The notes under the pieces: generated by a model
What the model was told of the DNA's origin: nothing
Seen by the model: the letters and a program-made list of their open reading frames with translations, nothing else
Database searches by the model: none
NCBI GenBank assembly: GCA_965197635.1
Contig: OZ240218.1
Span: forward strand, 1,556,107-1,620,106
DNA from: Bin87 sp965197635
GTDB taxonomy: Bacteria > Chloroflexota > Dehalococcoidia > Lucifugimonadales > UBA3495
Length of the DNA stretch: 64,000 nt
Direction of reading: 5' to 3'
Shown: positions 1 to 7,938 of the stretch, piece by piece
Position numbering within the stretch: the first letter of the stretch is position 1
Layout of the letters: each line of letters begins with the position of its first letter
Made by a program: the position numbers and the translations under genes

Positions 1-440
1 ACCTTGATCTGGCGGTCGGTGTGCTCGCGCATATAGGCCAGTTCGTCCAGGGCCAGACCGTTGCGCTTGCCGATCCGGTCAACCACGATGGGACTCTTGA
101 TGGCGAAGGACGGCACGTCCAGGGCGCGCAGCACCTCTTCCATGCGGGCGCGGTCGGTGGAGTAGTCCAGCAGTTCCGACACCTTCATCAGTTGCATTCC
201 GGTGAGCTTGTCCACGGCGAAGGAGTAGAAATTATCCCGCCGCTGCTCACCGTCGCTGATGATGTCCACGCCGGCCTCTTCCTGGGCGCGGATGCAGGCC
301 AGCACCTCCCCATCGGCCACTTCGTTGAACTCGGCCAGCGTGATTTCGCCGGCCTCCTTGCGGCGCAGGGCGCGGATCAAATCCGTAGAGCGGGGCCAGC
401 TGCCGACTACGGTAACGGGAAACAGGGGAGTGTCCGGCAT
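1..440 (-). CDS. MetE-like (cobalamin-independent methionine synthase family) protein, partial
   Basis: The 5' 146 codons of a gene that runs off the left edge. The translation opens with PVTVVGSWPRS and contains EEAGVDIISDGEQRRDNF, the N-terminal signature of the C-terminal (catalytic) module of cobalamin-independent methionine synthase and its stand-alone relatives in the UROD/MetE superfamily. These short homologues transfer methyl groups or act on unknown substrates; the zinc ligands would lie in the missing part. The ATG at 440-438 follows a GGAGG ribosome site about 8 bases upstream. The same family occurs again at 56647-57792. The family is clear; the substrate is not. Confidence 0.8.
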   Translation of the reverse strand, partial: MPDTPLFPVTVVGSWPRSTDLIRALRRKEAGEITLAEFNEVADGEVLACIRAQEEAGVDIISDGEQRRDNFYSFAVDKLTGMQLMKVSELLDYSTDRARMEEVLRALDVPSFAIKSPIVVDRIGKRNGLALDELAYMREHTDRQIK

Positions 441-1237
441 TTAAACTTCCTCCGGGACTGGTGCGTTGCTGGATGATACTCAGGGCGCGGCTATCCGCAC
501 GCGGTATAATCTACACCACAATACACGCCCGTACAAATCAGACGGCCATCGCAAGTCATGCGCGTCATCGGCCGTTTCCGGAGGACAACCTGACCAAACT
601 ATGCTGTACGCCCACAGTCATACATTTGATGGGGTGCGAAATGAGCAACGTGACCGATAATCTCGATAAATTGACTGAGCGAGTTGAGGCTTGGTTGGCT
701 ACCCTACCGTCACGCAACGAGAATGAGCATCCTACATTGAACGTTGCCAAGCAGTTCCTAGCCGACGGGTGTGACTTTGCTTGGACGATATCGCAATGTG
801 TAAACGGCGATCGTTTGGCGCCGGCTACAGCCAACCTTCGTCCGTTGTTGGATTTGCGACTACATATGTGGCATTTTCTGGGCAACCCTGAAGACCAGCA
901 TGAATGGGAGGTTTGGAGCCAGGCCAAATTAAGTCAGTGCATCGGCGGTATGCTTGCACGCCAAGAGTGCTCGGAAAGCGATAGAAGCGAGTTCAAAAAG
1001 TTGATGGATGACATGAGGCATTGGAACAAACCTTTAGGTGCGCGGCGTCCCCGCCAGTTCAGTAAGCCTGGTCGATACCAGTGGGAGGATCTGAAGGACG
1101 CCGTACTCGATGGCTGCAAACCTCATGATCGCAATTGCTATGAGGCGACCTCGATGCACCTGCACCCAACGTACCGAGGGAGCCGCACTCCTGCTCTCGG
1201 TAGCGCGGTCGATTGGTTGCTAGAAAACGCCGTTCTA

Positions 1238-1245
1238 AATCTGTG
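1238..1245. repeat. 8-bp target site duplication, left copy
   Basis: AATCTGTG lies directly before the left inverted repeat and recurs directly after the right one at 2912-2919. Eight bases is the duplication length established for IS66-family insertions. Confidence 0.9.
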
Positions 1246-1335
1246 GTAACTGTTCAGACTTGGTGGGGTGAAATTGGCCGAAGGCGGGCTGCCAGACGCT
1301 GGCACGGGTGGCGGTGGTTATGTCATATAGAGGGA

Positions 1336-2903
1336 GTGGATACTGAGAGTGACCTGACCACCGCCGACCGCGATTTCCTCATCGCCATCATTGCCCAACT
1401 GCAGGCCACCGTTTTGGAACAGCAGCGGGTGATTGAGCGGTTGGAGCGGCGGATTGCCGAACTGGAGGGCCAGGCGAAACCGGACGACCCGCCCCGAATG
1501 CCCGGCCTCAAGGCGAAATCGGGCCGCCAGCCCCCAGCGCAGCAGCAGCCCCGAAAGCAGCGACGCCACGGCTTCGCCCGCCCGCGCATGACACCGACCC
1601 ACCGGGTGGAGCACGTGGTGGAGAGCTGTCCCGATTGCGGCGCCCACCTGTCCGGCGGCTGGACCCAGCGCACTCGGGAAGTCATCGAGTTGCCGGTGGT
1701 TCCGGTGCAAGTCACCGAGCATGTCTTCATCGCCAGGACCTGCCCAGTGTGTCGGCGGCGCCGAGTGCCCACCGCGCAACTGGACGGCGTGGCACTGGGG
1801 CGCCAACGCCTGGGCGTCAACCTGATCAGCCGCATCGCCACGCTACGGGAAGAAGGGCGCCTGCCAATCCGCAGCATCCAGTGGTATCTGCGCACCGTCC
1901 ATCAGCTGTGCCTCAGCGTGGGGGCCATTGTGAGCGCCATTCATCAGACCGCGCAACAGGCCCAACCAGCGGTGGCTGGAATGGTGGACCGCATCCGCGC
2001 CAGCCCAGTGGTCCACGCCGACGAAACCGGCTGGCGTCAAAATGGGAACAACGGTTACGTCTGGACTTTCAGCACTCCCACCGAGCGCTACTTCCTGCGG
2101 CGGGGTCGGGGCAAGGCGGTGGTGGACGAAGCGCTGCCATTGTGAGCGCCATTCATCAGACCGCGCAACAGGCCCAACCAGCGGTGGCTGGAATGGTGGA
2201 CCGCATCCGCGCCAGCCCAGTGGTCCACGCCGACGAAACCGGCTGGCGTCAAAATGGGAACAACGGTTACGTCTGGACTTTCAGCACTCCCACCGAGCGC
2301 TACTTCCTGCGGCGGGGTCGGGGCAAGGCGGTGGTGGACGAAGCGCTGGGCGAGGCATTCTCCGGAGTACTGGTCAGCGATTTCTACGCCGCCTACCACC
2401 ATTACGATGGCCCCAAGCAACGGTGCTGGGCGCACCTGCTGCGGGACATCCACGACCTGCGGGCCCGCTACCTCAAAGATGCCCCGCTGGCCTGCTGGGC
2501 GGCGGCAGTCCATCGACTCTACGAGGAAGCCAAAGCCTTCTCTCATCCTCAGGCACGACGACGGCGCACTGCTCAACTGGCCTGGGAGCGGAAGCTGCTG
2601 GCCATCTGCCGCCCTTTCCTGTCTGAGCCGTCGGCTGTCCAGGGCAAGCTGTGCCGGCGCATTGAGCGCCACATCAAGGAACTCTTCGTCTTCGTGGCCG
2701 AACCAGACGTGCCATCGGACAACAACCCCGCCGAGCGCAGCCTGCGTCATCTGGTCATCAGCCGCAAGGTCAGCGGCGGCACCCGCTCGGAGCAGGGCAC
2801 GGAGAGCAAGATGACGCTGGCATCCATCTTCGGCACCTGGCGCGCCCAAGGTTTAAATCCTCTCGCCGCCTGCCGTCAGCTGCTCACTTCCCCCCAAGTC
2901 TGA
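1336..2903 (+). pseudogene. IS66-family transposase (TnpC type), frameshifted by a 212-bp duplication
   Basis: The DDE transposase reads from a GTG at 1336 (the first start inside the element; no clear Shine-Dalgarno) through a leucine-zipper-like segment (residues 10-40), a basic linker and a CxxC zinc finger pair (CPDC, CPVC), to the catalytic HADETGW. The frame then meets the second copy of the duplicated block out of phase and stops at 2145. The second frame resumes HADETGW, then VSDFYAAY (second Asp) and NPAERSLR (catalytic Glu), ending at 2903. Deleting one 212-bp copy restores a 451-residue protein, normal for this subgroup. Confidence 0.9.
1924..2347 (+). repeat. Perfect 212-bp tandem duplication inside the transposase gene
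   Basis: Bases 1924-2135 are repeated immediately at 2136-2347 without a visible mismatch. Identity ends at 2136/2348. 212 is not a multiple of three, so the duplication shifts the frame. Perfect identity suggests a recent event or an assembly artefact. Confidence 0.9.
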
Positions 2904-2911
2904 ACTGTTAC

Positions 2912-2919
2912 AATCTGTG
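2912..2919. repeat. 8-bp target site duplication, right copy
   Basis: Second copy of AATCTGTG, directly after the right inverted repeat of the IS66 element. It restores the interrupted host codon (TGG) with base 2920. Confidence 0.9.
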
Positions 2920-3140
2920 GACTCTCTGGCTGGTCTGTAGAGGTCTGCAAACTGAATTCGGTCAAGACCAACCGACTATGGCTAACGATTGATGCGCAAA
3001 GAGAGGATTTCGCTCATGTCCTGACAGCAAGAGTCTCTGAGGTATAAAAAGCTTGCACCATTAAAACGGCAGTATCATGGGTATGGCGGGCATTTCAGTG
3101 TTGCAGCCGGGCCACCACCGTTCAAAGCGCCGCGAGTTTC

Positions 3141-3914
3141 TTAAAACTGCCCGATAAACTCCAGCACCAGCCCGTTCCAGACCTGCGGGCGTTCCCAGTG
3201 GCCGGCGTGGCCGGCGTCGGGTAGCGACGCGAAGCGGGAGGTTGGGATGTGGTCGGCCTGCATCCGCATCAGGGCCGGCGGGGAGAGTATGTCGGCATTG
3301 CCGGAGAGCACCAGCGTTGGGACGCGCATGGTAGCCAGGCGGGCGTAGGTGATAGGTTCCCGCAGGGGTTGGGTAGGGATGCGACCGTAGGGCCGGCTGG
3401 CGATCTCAATTTCCAGCCAACGCGCCGCTCCGTCGGGGTCGGCGCCCCGGTAGGACGGGCCTAGCTCGCGCAGTTCCACGGGGAGGTTCTGGATTTCCGG
3501 CGGACGCAGGCGGTGCTGCACCTCCAGGTACTCCGCGTCCTGGACGCCAGCGATGGTGTTGGCCGCCACCAGGCTGCGGACCCGCTCGGGGTGGGACAGC
3601 GCGTAGTCAATGCCGGTGATGCCGCCGGCGGCGGTGGCAACCAGGTGGCAGCGTTCCAATCCCAGATGCTCAACCAGCCCGTGGAGATCATCGCCCTGGA
3701 AACCCGGCTGCTGAGCGTCATCGGTGTTACGGGAGCGGCCCCAGGTGCGCCGGTCATAGGTGATGCAGCGGTAGCCGGCGGCAGTGAATGCCGACAGTTG
3801 GTGTATCCAGGCGTCGCAAGTACCGGAGGCTGCGTGCAGAAACACCACCGGGATGCCGGAACCGCCGGTGTCCTCATACCAGATCTGCACTCCGGGGACG
3901 GTTGCGTAGGGCAT
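3141..3914 (-). CDS. Alpha/beta hydrolase fold protein lacking the nucleophile serine
   Basis: 257 residues, the usual length for a single-domain alpha/beta hydrolase. The oxyanion region (VVFLHAASG), the acid residue (SGNADILSPP) and the catalytic His (DAGHAGHWERP) all match the fold. At the nucleophile elbow the usual G-x-S-x-G-G reads A-T-A-A-G-G (about residues 93-98), so alanine replaces serine. It is therefore unlikely to be an ordinary serine hydrolase; it could be a lyase or decarboxylase-type member or a non-catalytic protein. Its start lies 4 bases from the stop of the esterase-like gene upstream (3919), so the two are almost certainly co-transcribed. Confidence 0.8.
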   Translation of the reverse strand: MPYATVPGVQIWYEDTGGSGIPVVFLHAASGTCDAWIHQLSAFTAAGYRCITYDRRTWGRSRNTDDAQQPGFQGDDLHGLVEHLGLERCHLVATAAGGITGIDYALSHPERVRSLVAANTIAGVQDAEYLEVQHRLRPPEIQNLPVELRELGPSYRGADPDGAARWLEIEIASRPYGRIPTQPLREPITYARLATMRVPTLVLSGNADILSPPALMRMQADHIPTSRFASLPDAGHAGHWERPQVWNGLVLEFIGQF

Positions 3915-3918
3915 CGGA

Positions 3919-4836
3919 TCACCCCTGCCAGTGGGGCGGGAGGCTGGGCTCGGCCATGCCGAACTGCCGGGACAGCCATTCCTCAGCGTACCGGCCGTCC
4001 CGGTAGCCGGAATGCTCCGCCTGGTGGACGGTAGTTTCGCCCCGGATGGCTTGCGTCAACGGCTCCAGGGCGGAGGCTTGCAGTGCCGCGCCGTCGGCGC
4101 CGGCCATCATCAACGTGGCTGCGCTGATCCTTGGACCGAACCAGCGGAGGTCGAAATACGACAGCGTGCGGTACACCGCCGCGCGGCGGGTCGGATGCTG
4201 GCGCAGGTAGTCGTTGATTTCCTCCAGCGGGTAGGCGCTGGTGCGCTGGGCCAGGCCGGCGGTGTCGTACAGCAGGGTAGGTGTGCAAACCAGGTGGGTG
4301 ACCTGTGGGGATAGGGCCGCCGTGGTCACGGCCAGGTCGTTGCCGATGGCCGCGATGCGCGTGGCGTCCACCTCGGGGCGCGCGGCCAGGTATTGCAGCC
4401 CCCGCACGCAGTCGGCCATGATGCCGCGATAGATGTAAGTCGCTGGATCGTCGATGCCGTCGGTGAGCTGGCCGGGGAAAGCGGCGGCGTAGGGCTGGTC
4501 GGCCAGCCGCTGCCCGCGTACGCAGATGGCGAAGGTCACATGCTCCCGACGCTGGCCGTTGGCCTGTCCTTGGGGGACCAAATCCGTCACGCTGCCGTAG
4601 CGGGGCAGGTGGTACCGCGCTGGAAGGGGGCCTTCATGGTTTGGGATGCTCAGGTAGCCGTAGAGGCGGTAGGGGCCGAGGGAGGTCAGCCGCACGCCGT
4701 AGGCGGTGGCGAAGTCGGTGGAGCGCAGGGGGATGTCCTGCGCTTCCGGCGCGGTCGGGAACCGGGCCAGTTCCGCCAATGCCTCGTGCCAATAGCCGTC
4801 GAAGTCGTGGGGTTTTGCGTCGTTGAGAGTGGTCAT
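3919..4836 (-). CDS. Acetylxylan esterase/cephalosporin deacetylase-like protein, degenerate active site
   Basis: 305 residues with the overall plan of the AXE1 family: N-terminal DFDGYWHEALAEL, the central TYIYRGIMADCVRGLQYL, and a C-terminal EHSGYRDG. It is a paralogue of the esterase at 6165-7092. Where the paralogue has the nucleophile motif GHSQGG, this protein has GNDLAV, so Ser is replaced by Asp, and the acid-residue loop has also diverged (MAGADGAAL). Catalytic esterase activity is doubtful. It precedes the alpha/beta hydrolase in a likely operon. Confidence 0.8.
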   Translation of the reverse strand: MTTLNDAKPHDFDGYWHEALAELARFPTAPEAQDIPLRSTDFATAYGVRLTSLGPYRLYGYLSIPNHEGPLPARYHLPRYGSVTDLVPQGQANGQRREHVTFAICVRGQRLADQPYAAAFPGQLTDGIDDPATYIYRGIMADCVRGLQYLAARPEVDATRIAAIGNDLAVTTAALSPQVTHLVCTPTLLYDTAGLAQRTSAYPLEEINDYLRQHPTRRAAVYRTLSYFDLRWFGPRISAATLMMAGADGAALQASALEPLTQAIRGETTVHQAEHSGYRDGRYAEEWLSRQFGMAEPSLPPHWQG

Positions 4837-4918
4837 GCCGTTTTTTCCGTTTTCGAGGTCATCAAGAGTAGGGATTTGAGGGATTTGAAGGGCGCGTCAG
4901 GGTGATATGAGTAAACGG

Positions 4919-5383
4919 TTAACCTTCCGCTGGTACTACTGCCGGGTATAGAGTTTTCACGCGTTTCGCAATCATATCACCGATTACCAGCGCGCCATCG
5001 CCAGCCTCTGCCGGGGGCAGCCCCATAATATCGCAGTGTGTTGGGTCCGGATCGGGAAATCGACAGTTGGGCTGGGCTGGCGTGTTGACAAAGCGAACCG
5101 TGGACAACTCGTTAGCAAGGTAACTCCTGACATCTCCTACGTTTATTTCGGCAAACACGGCTTTTCGCCCACGAGTACGATGGATTAGCCGCCTGATTCC
5201 GGCAATCTGTTGCTCTTTGGTGGGACAGTCGAAATACTCCAACCAGTTGACGGAAAGTCCATGACTACCGGGTGACGGGCAAAATTGGGAACCGTCCACC
5301 CTGCCATTGTCGCGGAGTCCGGTAAAGCCTACATAGCGAACGACGTTGTGGTTATCCGAAAGTTCAAGTTCAGGGTTCGTCAT
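4919..5383 (-). CDS. Hypothetical protein, 154 residues
   Basis: Chosen start ATG 5383, which overlaps the end of the upstream gene by 14 bases; an in-frame start at 5437 would overlap it much further. The soluble protein contains VVRYVGFTGLRDNGR, a helical stretch KEQQIAGIRRLIHRTRGRKAV and a Cys-containing C-terminal half (NCRFPDPDPTHCDIMGLPP). I recognise no family. Overlap and codirection with the 229-residue gene suggest a translationally coupled pair of unknown function. Confidence 0.65.
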   Translation of the reverse strand: MTNPELELSDNHNVVRYVGFTGLRDNGRVDGSQFCPSPGSHGLSVNWLEYFDCPTKEQQIAGIRRLIHRTRGRKAVFAEINVGDVRSYLANELSTVRFVNTPAQPNCRFPDPDPTHCDIMGLPPAEAGDGALVIGDMIAKRVKTLYPAVVPAEG

Positions 5384-6059
5384 ACAGGCACACCAGCGGG
5401 GTGAGTTCAAAAGCCATAACTTGTAGATTAATGCCATTGAACGTGTCGGTGCCGGCTACCCTCGAAACTCTCCCGGCGCCTGGACGGCGTTTGAAAATGA
5501 CGTATTGCGCCAACTTGTTGCCGAGGAACTGCAGCGCCAAGTGTGTTTCGTCATCCCCTTCCCATTCCCAAACCGCGCGCAGGTTGCCGTTGTCCATTAA
5601 TGCCAGTCCGGCTTTGCGCCAGTCGGGATTGTCGCTGATGAATGCCTGGAAGTCTTGTGCAGAGTCTTTGTTCCAGGCAATGCCGTCATCCTCGGCTGCT
5701 TCACGGAGCGCGGCGAGGCGGTCGCGGTACTGCGCTATAGCGGTTGCCACCTCAAACACGGTTGCGACTTCTGCCGGCCTTTGGTAGAGCCAGGGTCGGA
5801 ACCCTTGATACGTGTATCCGGTGCGCTCCAACAATCCGAACGTCTCTCGCAACTTGTCAAGATCCAATATAAAGTCCTGACGGTGCGCCGGTTGTTGCTC
5901 ATCGTAGGCATAAACAATGTAGCCGCGTGAGGACAAGGCTCCGCTGTGGGTGTTCGCTGGCGCCACGATGACGTGTCCTGACTGGAGATCCGCGGCCCAA
6001 TCGTCGGGGATCTGCCAAGGCATATTGGAACCTGTTTGCATTTCCGATCCGGTTGTCAT
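5370..6059 (-). CDS. Hypothetical protein, 229 residues
   Basis: ATG 6059 sits 7 bases after a GGAGGTC ribosome site, which fixes the start. The protein has no membrane segment. It shows a helical centre (residues about 95-130, VFEVATAIAQYRDRLAALREAAED) and a beta-rich C-terminal half (NLRAVWEWEGDDETHLALQFLG, QYVIFKRR) of the kind seen in small proteins encoded near toxin-antitoxin genes, but there is no assignable domain. It overlaps the next gene by 14 bases. Confidence 0.65.
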   Translation of the reverse strand: MTTGSEMQTGSNMPWQIPDDWAADLQSGHVIVAPANTHSGALSSRGYIVYAYDEQQPAHRQDFILDLDKLRETFGLLERTGYTYQGFRPWLYQRPAEVATVFEVATAIAQYRDRLAALREAAEDDGIAWNKDSAQDFQAFISDNPDWRKAGLALMDNGNLRAVWEWEGDDETHLALQFLGNKLAQYVIFKRRPGAGRVSRVAGTDTFNGINLQVMAFELTPLVCLYDEP

Positions 6060-6164
6060 GGTATGACCTCCAGGTTGCGGCCTCGGCGTGCCAACCAGCC
6101 TGCGACTAGCGTAACCGACTGAGCTTCTGCCGACAATCGCCTGATTAAGCAGGCATGGGGGCCA

Positions 6165-7092
6165 TCAGGGTCGCAGGTGCTGCGCCATGAAGGCGTCCAC
6201 GATGGCCGCGTGTTCATGGTTATTGGCGTCGTGGCCGTGGCCGTCGTAGGCGTACATTTGCTTGTCTTCGCTGGCGATGGCGTTGAACATGGCAAAGCCC
6301 GTTTCCGGCGGGCAGGTGCTGTCCTGCAGGCCCACGCTGACGATGGTGGGGCAGGTGATACGGTGAGCCAGGTTGATGCCGTCGAAATAGGCCAGCGTGT
6401 TCTCCACCTGCTCGTGACTGTCGGGATACAGGCGCAGGTAGTCGGCAATTTCCTGGTAGGGATAGGCGTCGGTCAGCTCGATGGCGTCCAGGTAGCCGCA
6501 CAGGTAGGGCGCGCCGGCCGCCGCCGCCTTGATTTCGGGACGCAGCGCCGCCGTGGAGACGGTCAGGCCGCCGCCCTGGCTGTGTCCGGTGACGCCGATG
6601 CGGTCGCCGTCCACTTCGTCCCGGCCCAGCAGGAACTCCACGGCGCGGCAGGCGTCCATGTAGAAGCCCCGATAGGAGTAGGTGTTCCGGTCCACCATGC
6701 CGTAGGTGAGCAGGCCGGGATAGCCGGGATTGAACTGGCGGTTGCTGCGCAACTTTCCCCGGGGGGCAACGCTGAACGCGGCGTATCCCTTGCCGGCCCA
6801 GTTCTTGGGCACCGGCGGCTCCATGTTGTAGCCCGGCACCTGGAGCAGCCCGGGCAATCTGACCCTCTCGCTGCCGGGGCACGGCGTACCAGCCGGCGAT
6901 GCGCACGCGGTCCAGGCTGGTGAAGAACACCTCGTACACGTCGATGCTGGCCGTTGACCGGAGGGTGTCGTACACCACCTCCGGCTCCAGCGGGATTTTG
7001 GCGGTTTCGGCCAGCACATCGTCCCAGAATTGGTCGATGTCTTCCGGCTTGCGGACTATTGTCTGGTACTGGTCGGCGGGTACTCTGGGCAT
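6165..7092 (-). pseudogene. Acetylxylan esterase-like hydrolase (AXE1 family), frameshifted
   Basis: The N-terminal part (ATG 7092, MPRVPADQYQTIVRKPEDID) and the rest lie in different frames that meet near 6860. Dropping one A there reads EGQLPGLLQVPGYNM, the expected family sequence, so a single-base insertion has split a protein of about 308 residues. The downstream part keeps the full triad: GHSQGG nucleophile, acid in GLQDSTCPPETG, His in YDGHGHDANN. The family removes acetyl groups from xylo-oligosaccharides or cephalosporin C. The lesion may be a sequencing error because the catalytic residues are unusually well preserved. Confidence 0.85.
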
Positions 7093-7110
7093 AGCGCTGT
7101 CCTGCTTTCT

Positions 7111-7335
7111 TTATGACCGTCTGGCCCGGGAGGTGAGGTAGGTGATGAACAGCCTGATTTCGTCCGGCGGGGCGTTGTTGAATCCCGCTGGCGCGTCTTC
7201 GGCGTCATCTATGATTTGGGTAACTTGGGTCTGGTCAAAAATCGTGCCGGGATCGTAATCAGCCTCGTGGCGGCGCTGCTGCAGGTTCACCAGTGTGATT
7301 GCGAATCTGCGAAGGTCCGGACTGAACCGGCTCAT
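7111..7335 (-). CDS. HEPN-like protein, C-terminal half (split gene)
   Basis: 74 residues with LRRFAITLVNLQQRRHEADYDP, the C-terminal helix signature of a family of about 170-residue HEPN-like proteins whose N-terminal half is encoded just upstream (7332-7628). The ATG overlaps the upstream stop as ATGA. Either a single-base shift has split one gene, or the halves are translated by coupling. Homologues I know of carry both halves in one chain, so a frameshift is the simpler reading. Confidence 0.65.
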   Translation of the reverse strand: MSRFSPDLRRFAITLVNLQQRRHEADYDPGTIFDQTQVTQIIDDAEDAPAGFNNAPPDEIRLFITYLTSRARRS

Positions 7336-7628
7336 GCCGTCGGCGTCGCTGCATTTGTTTCTGCCGGCCCGTGATCGATGGTGCGGTACGCCATGTTCCA
7401 GAGACCCTGTTCCAGTTGACTACTGGCCTGCGGGCCGACCATCACGTCAGCACAGGCCCGGCATAAGGTGTGGAAGATGGCGTAGTAGGCGCAGCTGACC
7501 GCTCTGCGCAACTCGGTGTCGGTGGTTTCATTGGGGTCGCTGGCGTTGCCGCCGCCGGCCAGAGTCCTGGCGACGGCGATCAGATCATTTGGTTCCAACG
7601 CCGGCTTTTCTCCTTGTAGGTCTCCCAA
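7332..7628 (-). CDS. HEPN-like protein, N-terminal half (split gene)
   Basis: Holds the LRRAVSCAYYAIFHTLCRACAD signature of HEPN-like proteins, in which paired helices often form RNase or regulatory dimers. ATG 7628 gives the longest frame. A TTG at 7598 (preceded by AAGGAG about 11 bases upstream) would begin LEPNDLIAVARTLAG, as in relatives, and reduce the overlap with the upstream gene from 49 to 19 bases. The chain ends RTIDHGPAETNAATPTA and continues in another frame at 7335. It is probably the toxin or effector half of a pair with the 108-residue protein upstream. Confidence 0.65.
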   Translation of the reverse strand: MGDLQGEKPALEPNDLIAVARTLAGGGNASDPNETTDTELRRAVSCAYYAIFHTLCRACADVMVGPQASSQLEQGLWNMAYRTIDHGPAETNAATPTA

Positions 7629-7906
7629 CCCTCTTTGCCGAAGAACGAATTGTGGGGGACGTGCTTGATCCCCAGGTCAACCAGTTCGGGGAGCAGACGG
7701 GCTATCAGTCCGCTGGTCCATTTCGAGTCGAGCTTGCTTTGGTCGCCGTCGAACACGATGCGGATGTGCAGATAGGGATCTCCGTATTGGTCGATTTCCT
7801 GTTGGATGTCGATGGGGCCGAATTCAATTTCTCCTTTGAATCGGCCGTTCAGGTCCTCATATACCATCTTGACGACGGCGTCATGCACATCCTGGGTTAT
7901 CATCAT
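7580..7906 (-). CDS. Hypothetical protein, partner of HEPN-like gene
   Basis: 108 residues from ATG 7906 (GGAGAT about 9 bases upstream; a second ATG follows at once). The acidic, beta-rich protein (GRFKGEIEFGPIDIQQEIDQYGDPYLHIRIVFDGD) has the look of small proteins found directly before HEPN-like genes. Its 3' end overlaps the HEPN frame, so the two are coupled. A role as antitoxin or targeting partner is inferred from position only. Confidence 0.6.
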   Translation of the reverse strand: MMITQDVHDAVVKMVYEDLNGRFKGEIEFGPIDIQQEIDQYGDPYLHIRIVFDGDQSKLDSKWTSGLIARLLPELVDLGIKHVPHNSFFGKEGWETYKEKSRRWNQMI

Positions 7907-7938
7907 GGTGGTATCTCCGGTGGCGGTGACCAATCGTC

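Larger units (their letters stand above)
1246..2911 (+). mobile_element. IS66-family insertion sequence with internal duplication
   Basis: The 1666-bp element is bounded by 18-bp terminal inverted repeats (1246-1263 and 2894-2911, 17 of 18 identical, both starting GTAAC) and flanked by an 8-bp direct repeat. It carries one transposase gene of the TnpC type and no tnpA or tnpB, as in the ISBst12 subgroup. A 212-bp tandem duplication (1924-2347) is unique to this copy. Without it the element would be 1454 bp. The duplication breaks the transposase, so the copy is probably dead unless rescued by frameshifting or by another copy in trans. Confidence 0.92.
641..2992 (+). pseudogene. Hypothetical gene interrupted by IS66 insertion
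   Basis: The reading frame starts at ATG 641 (GGGGTG upstream; a longer open frame to 461 has no better start) and runs to a premature TAA at 1247-1249, just inside the insertion element. If bases 1246-2919 (the element plus one 8-bp target copy) are removed, the frame continues NLW-TLWLVCRGLQTEF and stops at TGA 2990-2992, giving an ancestral protein of 225 residues. The protein is helical and Trp/Leu-rich. Its middle (ANLRPLLDLRLHMWHFLGNPED) vaguely recalls DUF5677-type helical proteins, but I do not recognise it with confidence. Only the last 24 residues are lost, so a slightly shortened product of about 202 residues could still be made. Confidence 0.65.

Noticed and set aside
21..476. Plus-strand open frame of 151 codons at the left edge
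   Set aside because: It is the antisense of the MetE-like gene, which has a family match and a ribosome site; the plus-strand product is His/Gln-rich without a recognisable domain.
6060..6164. Possible 27-residue product from a TTG (ending RRGRNLEVIP) before the 229-residue gene
   Set aside because: It has an ATGA overlap with the next gene but is too short to support, with no ribosome site; it may be the tail of a lost gene.
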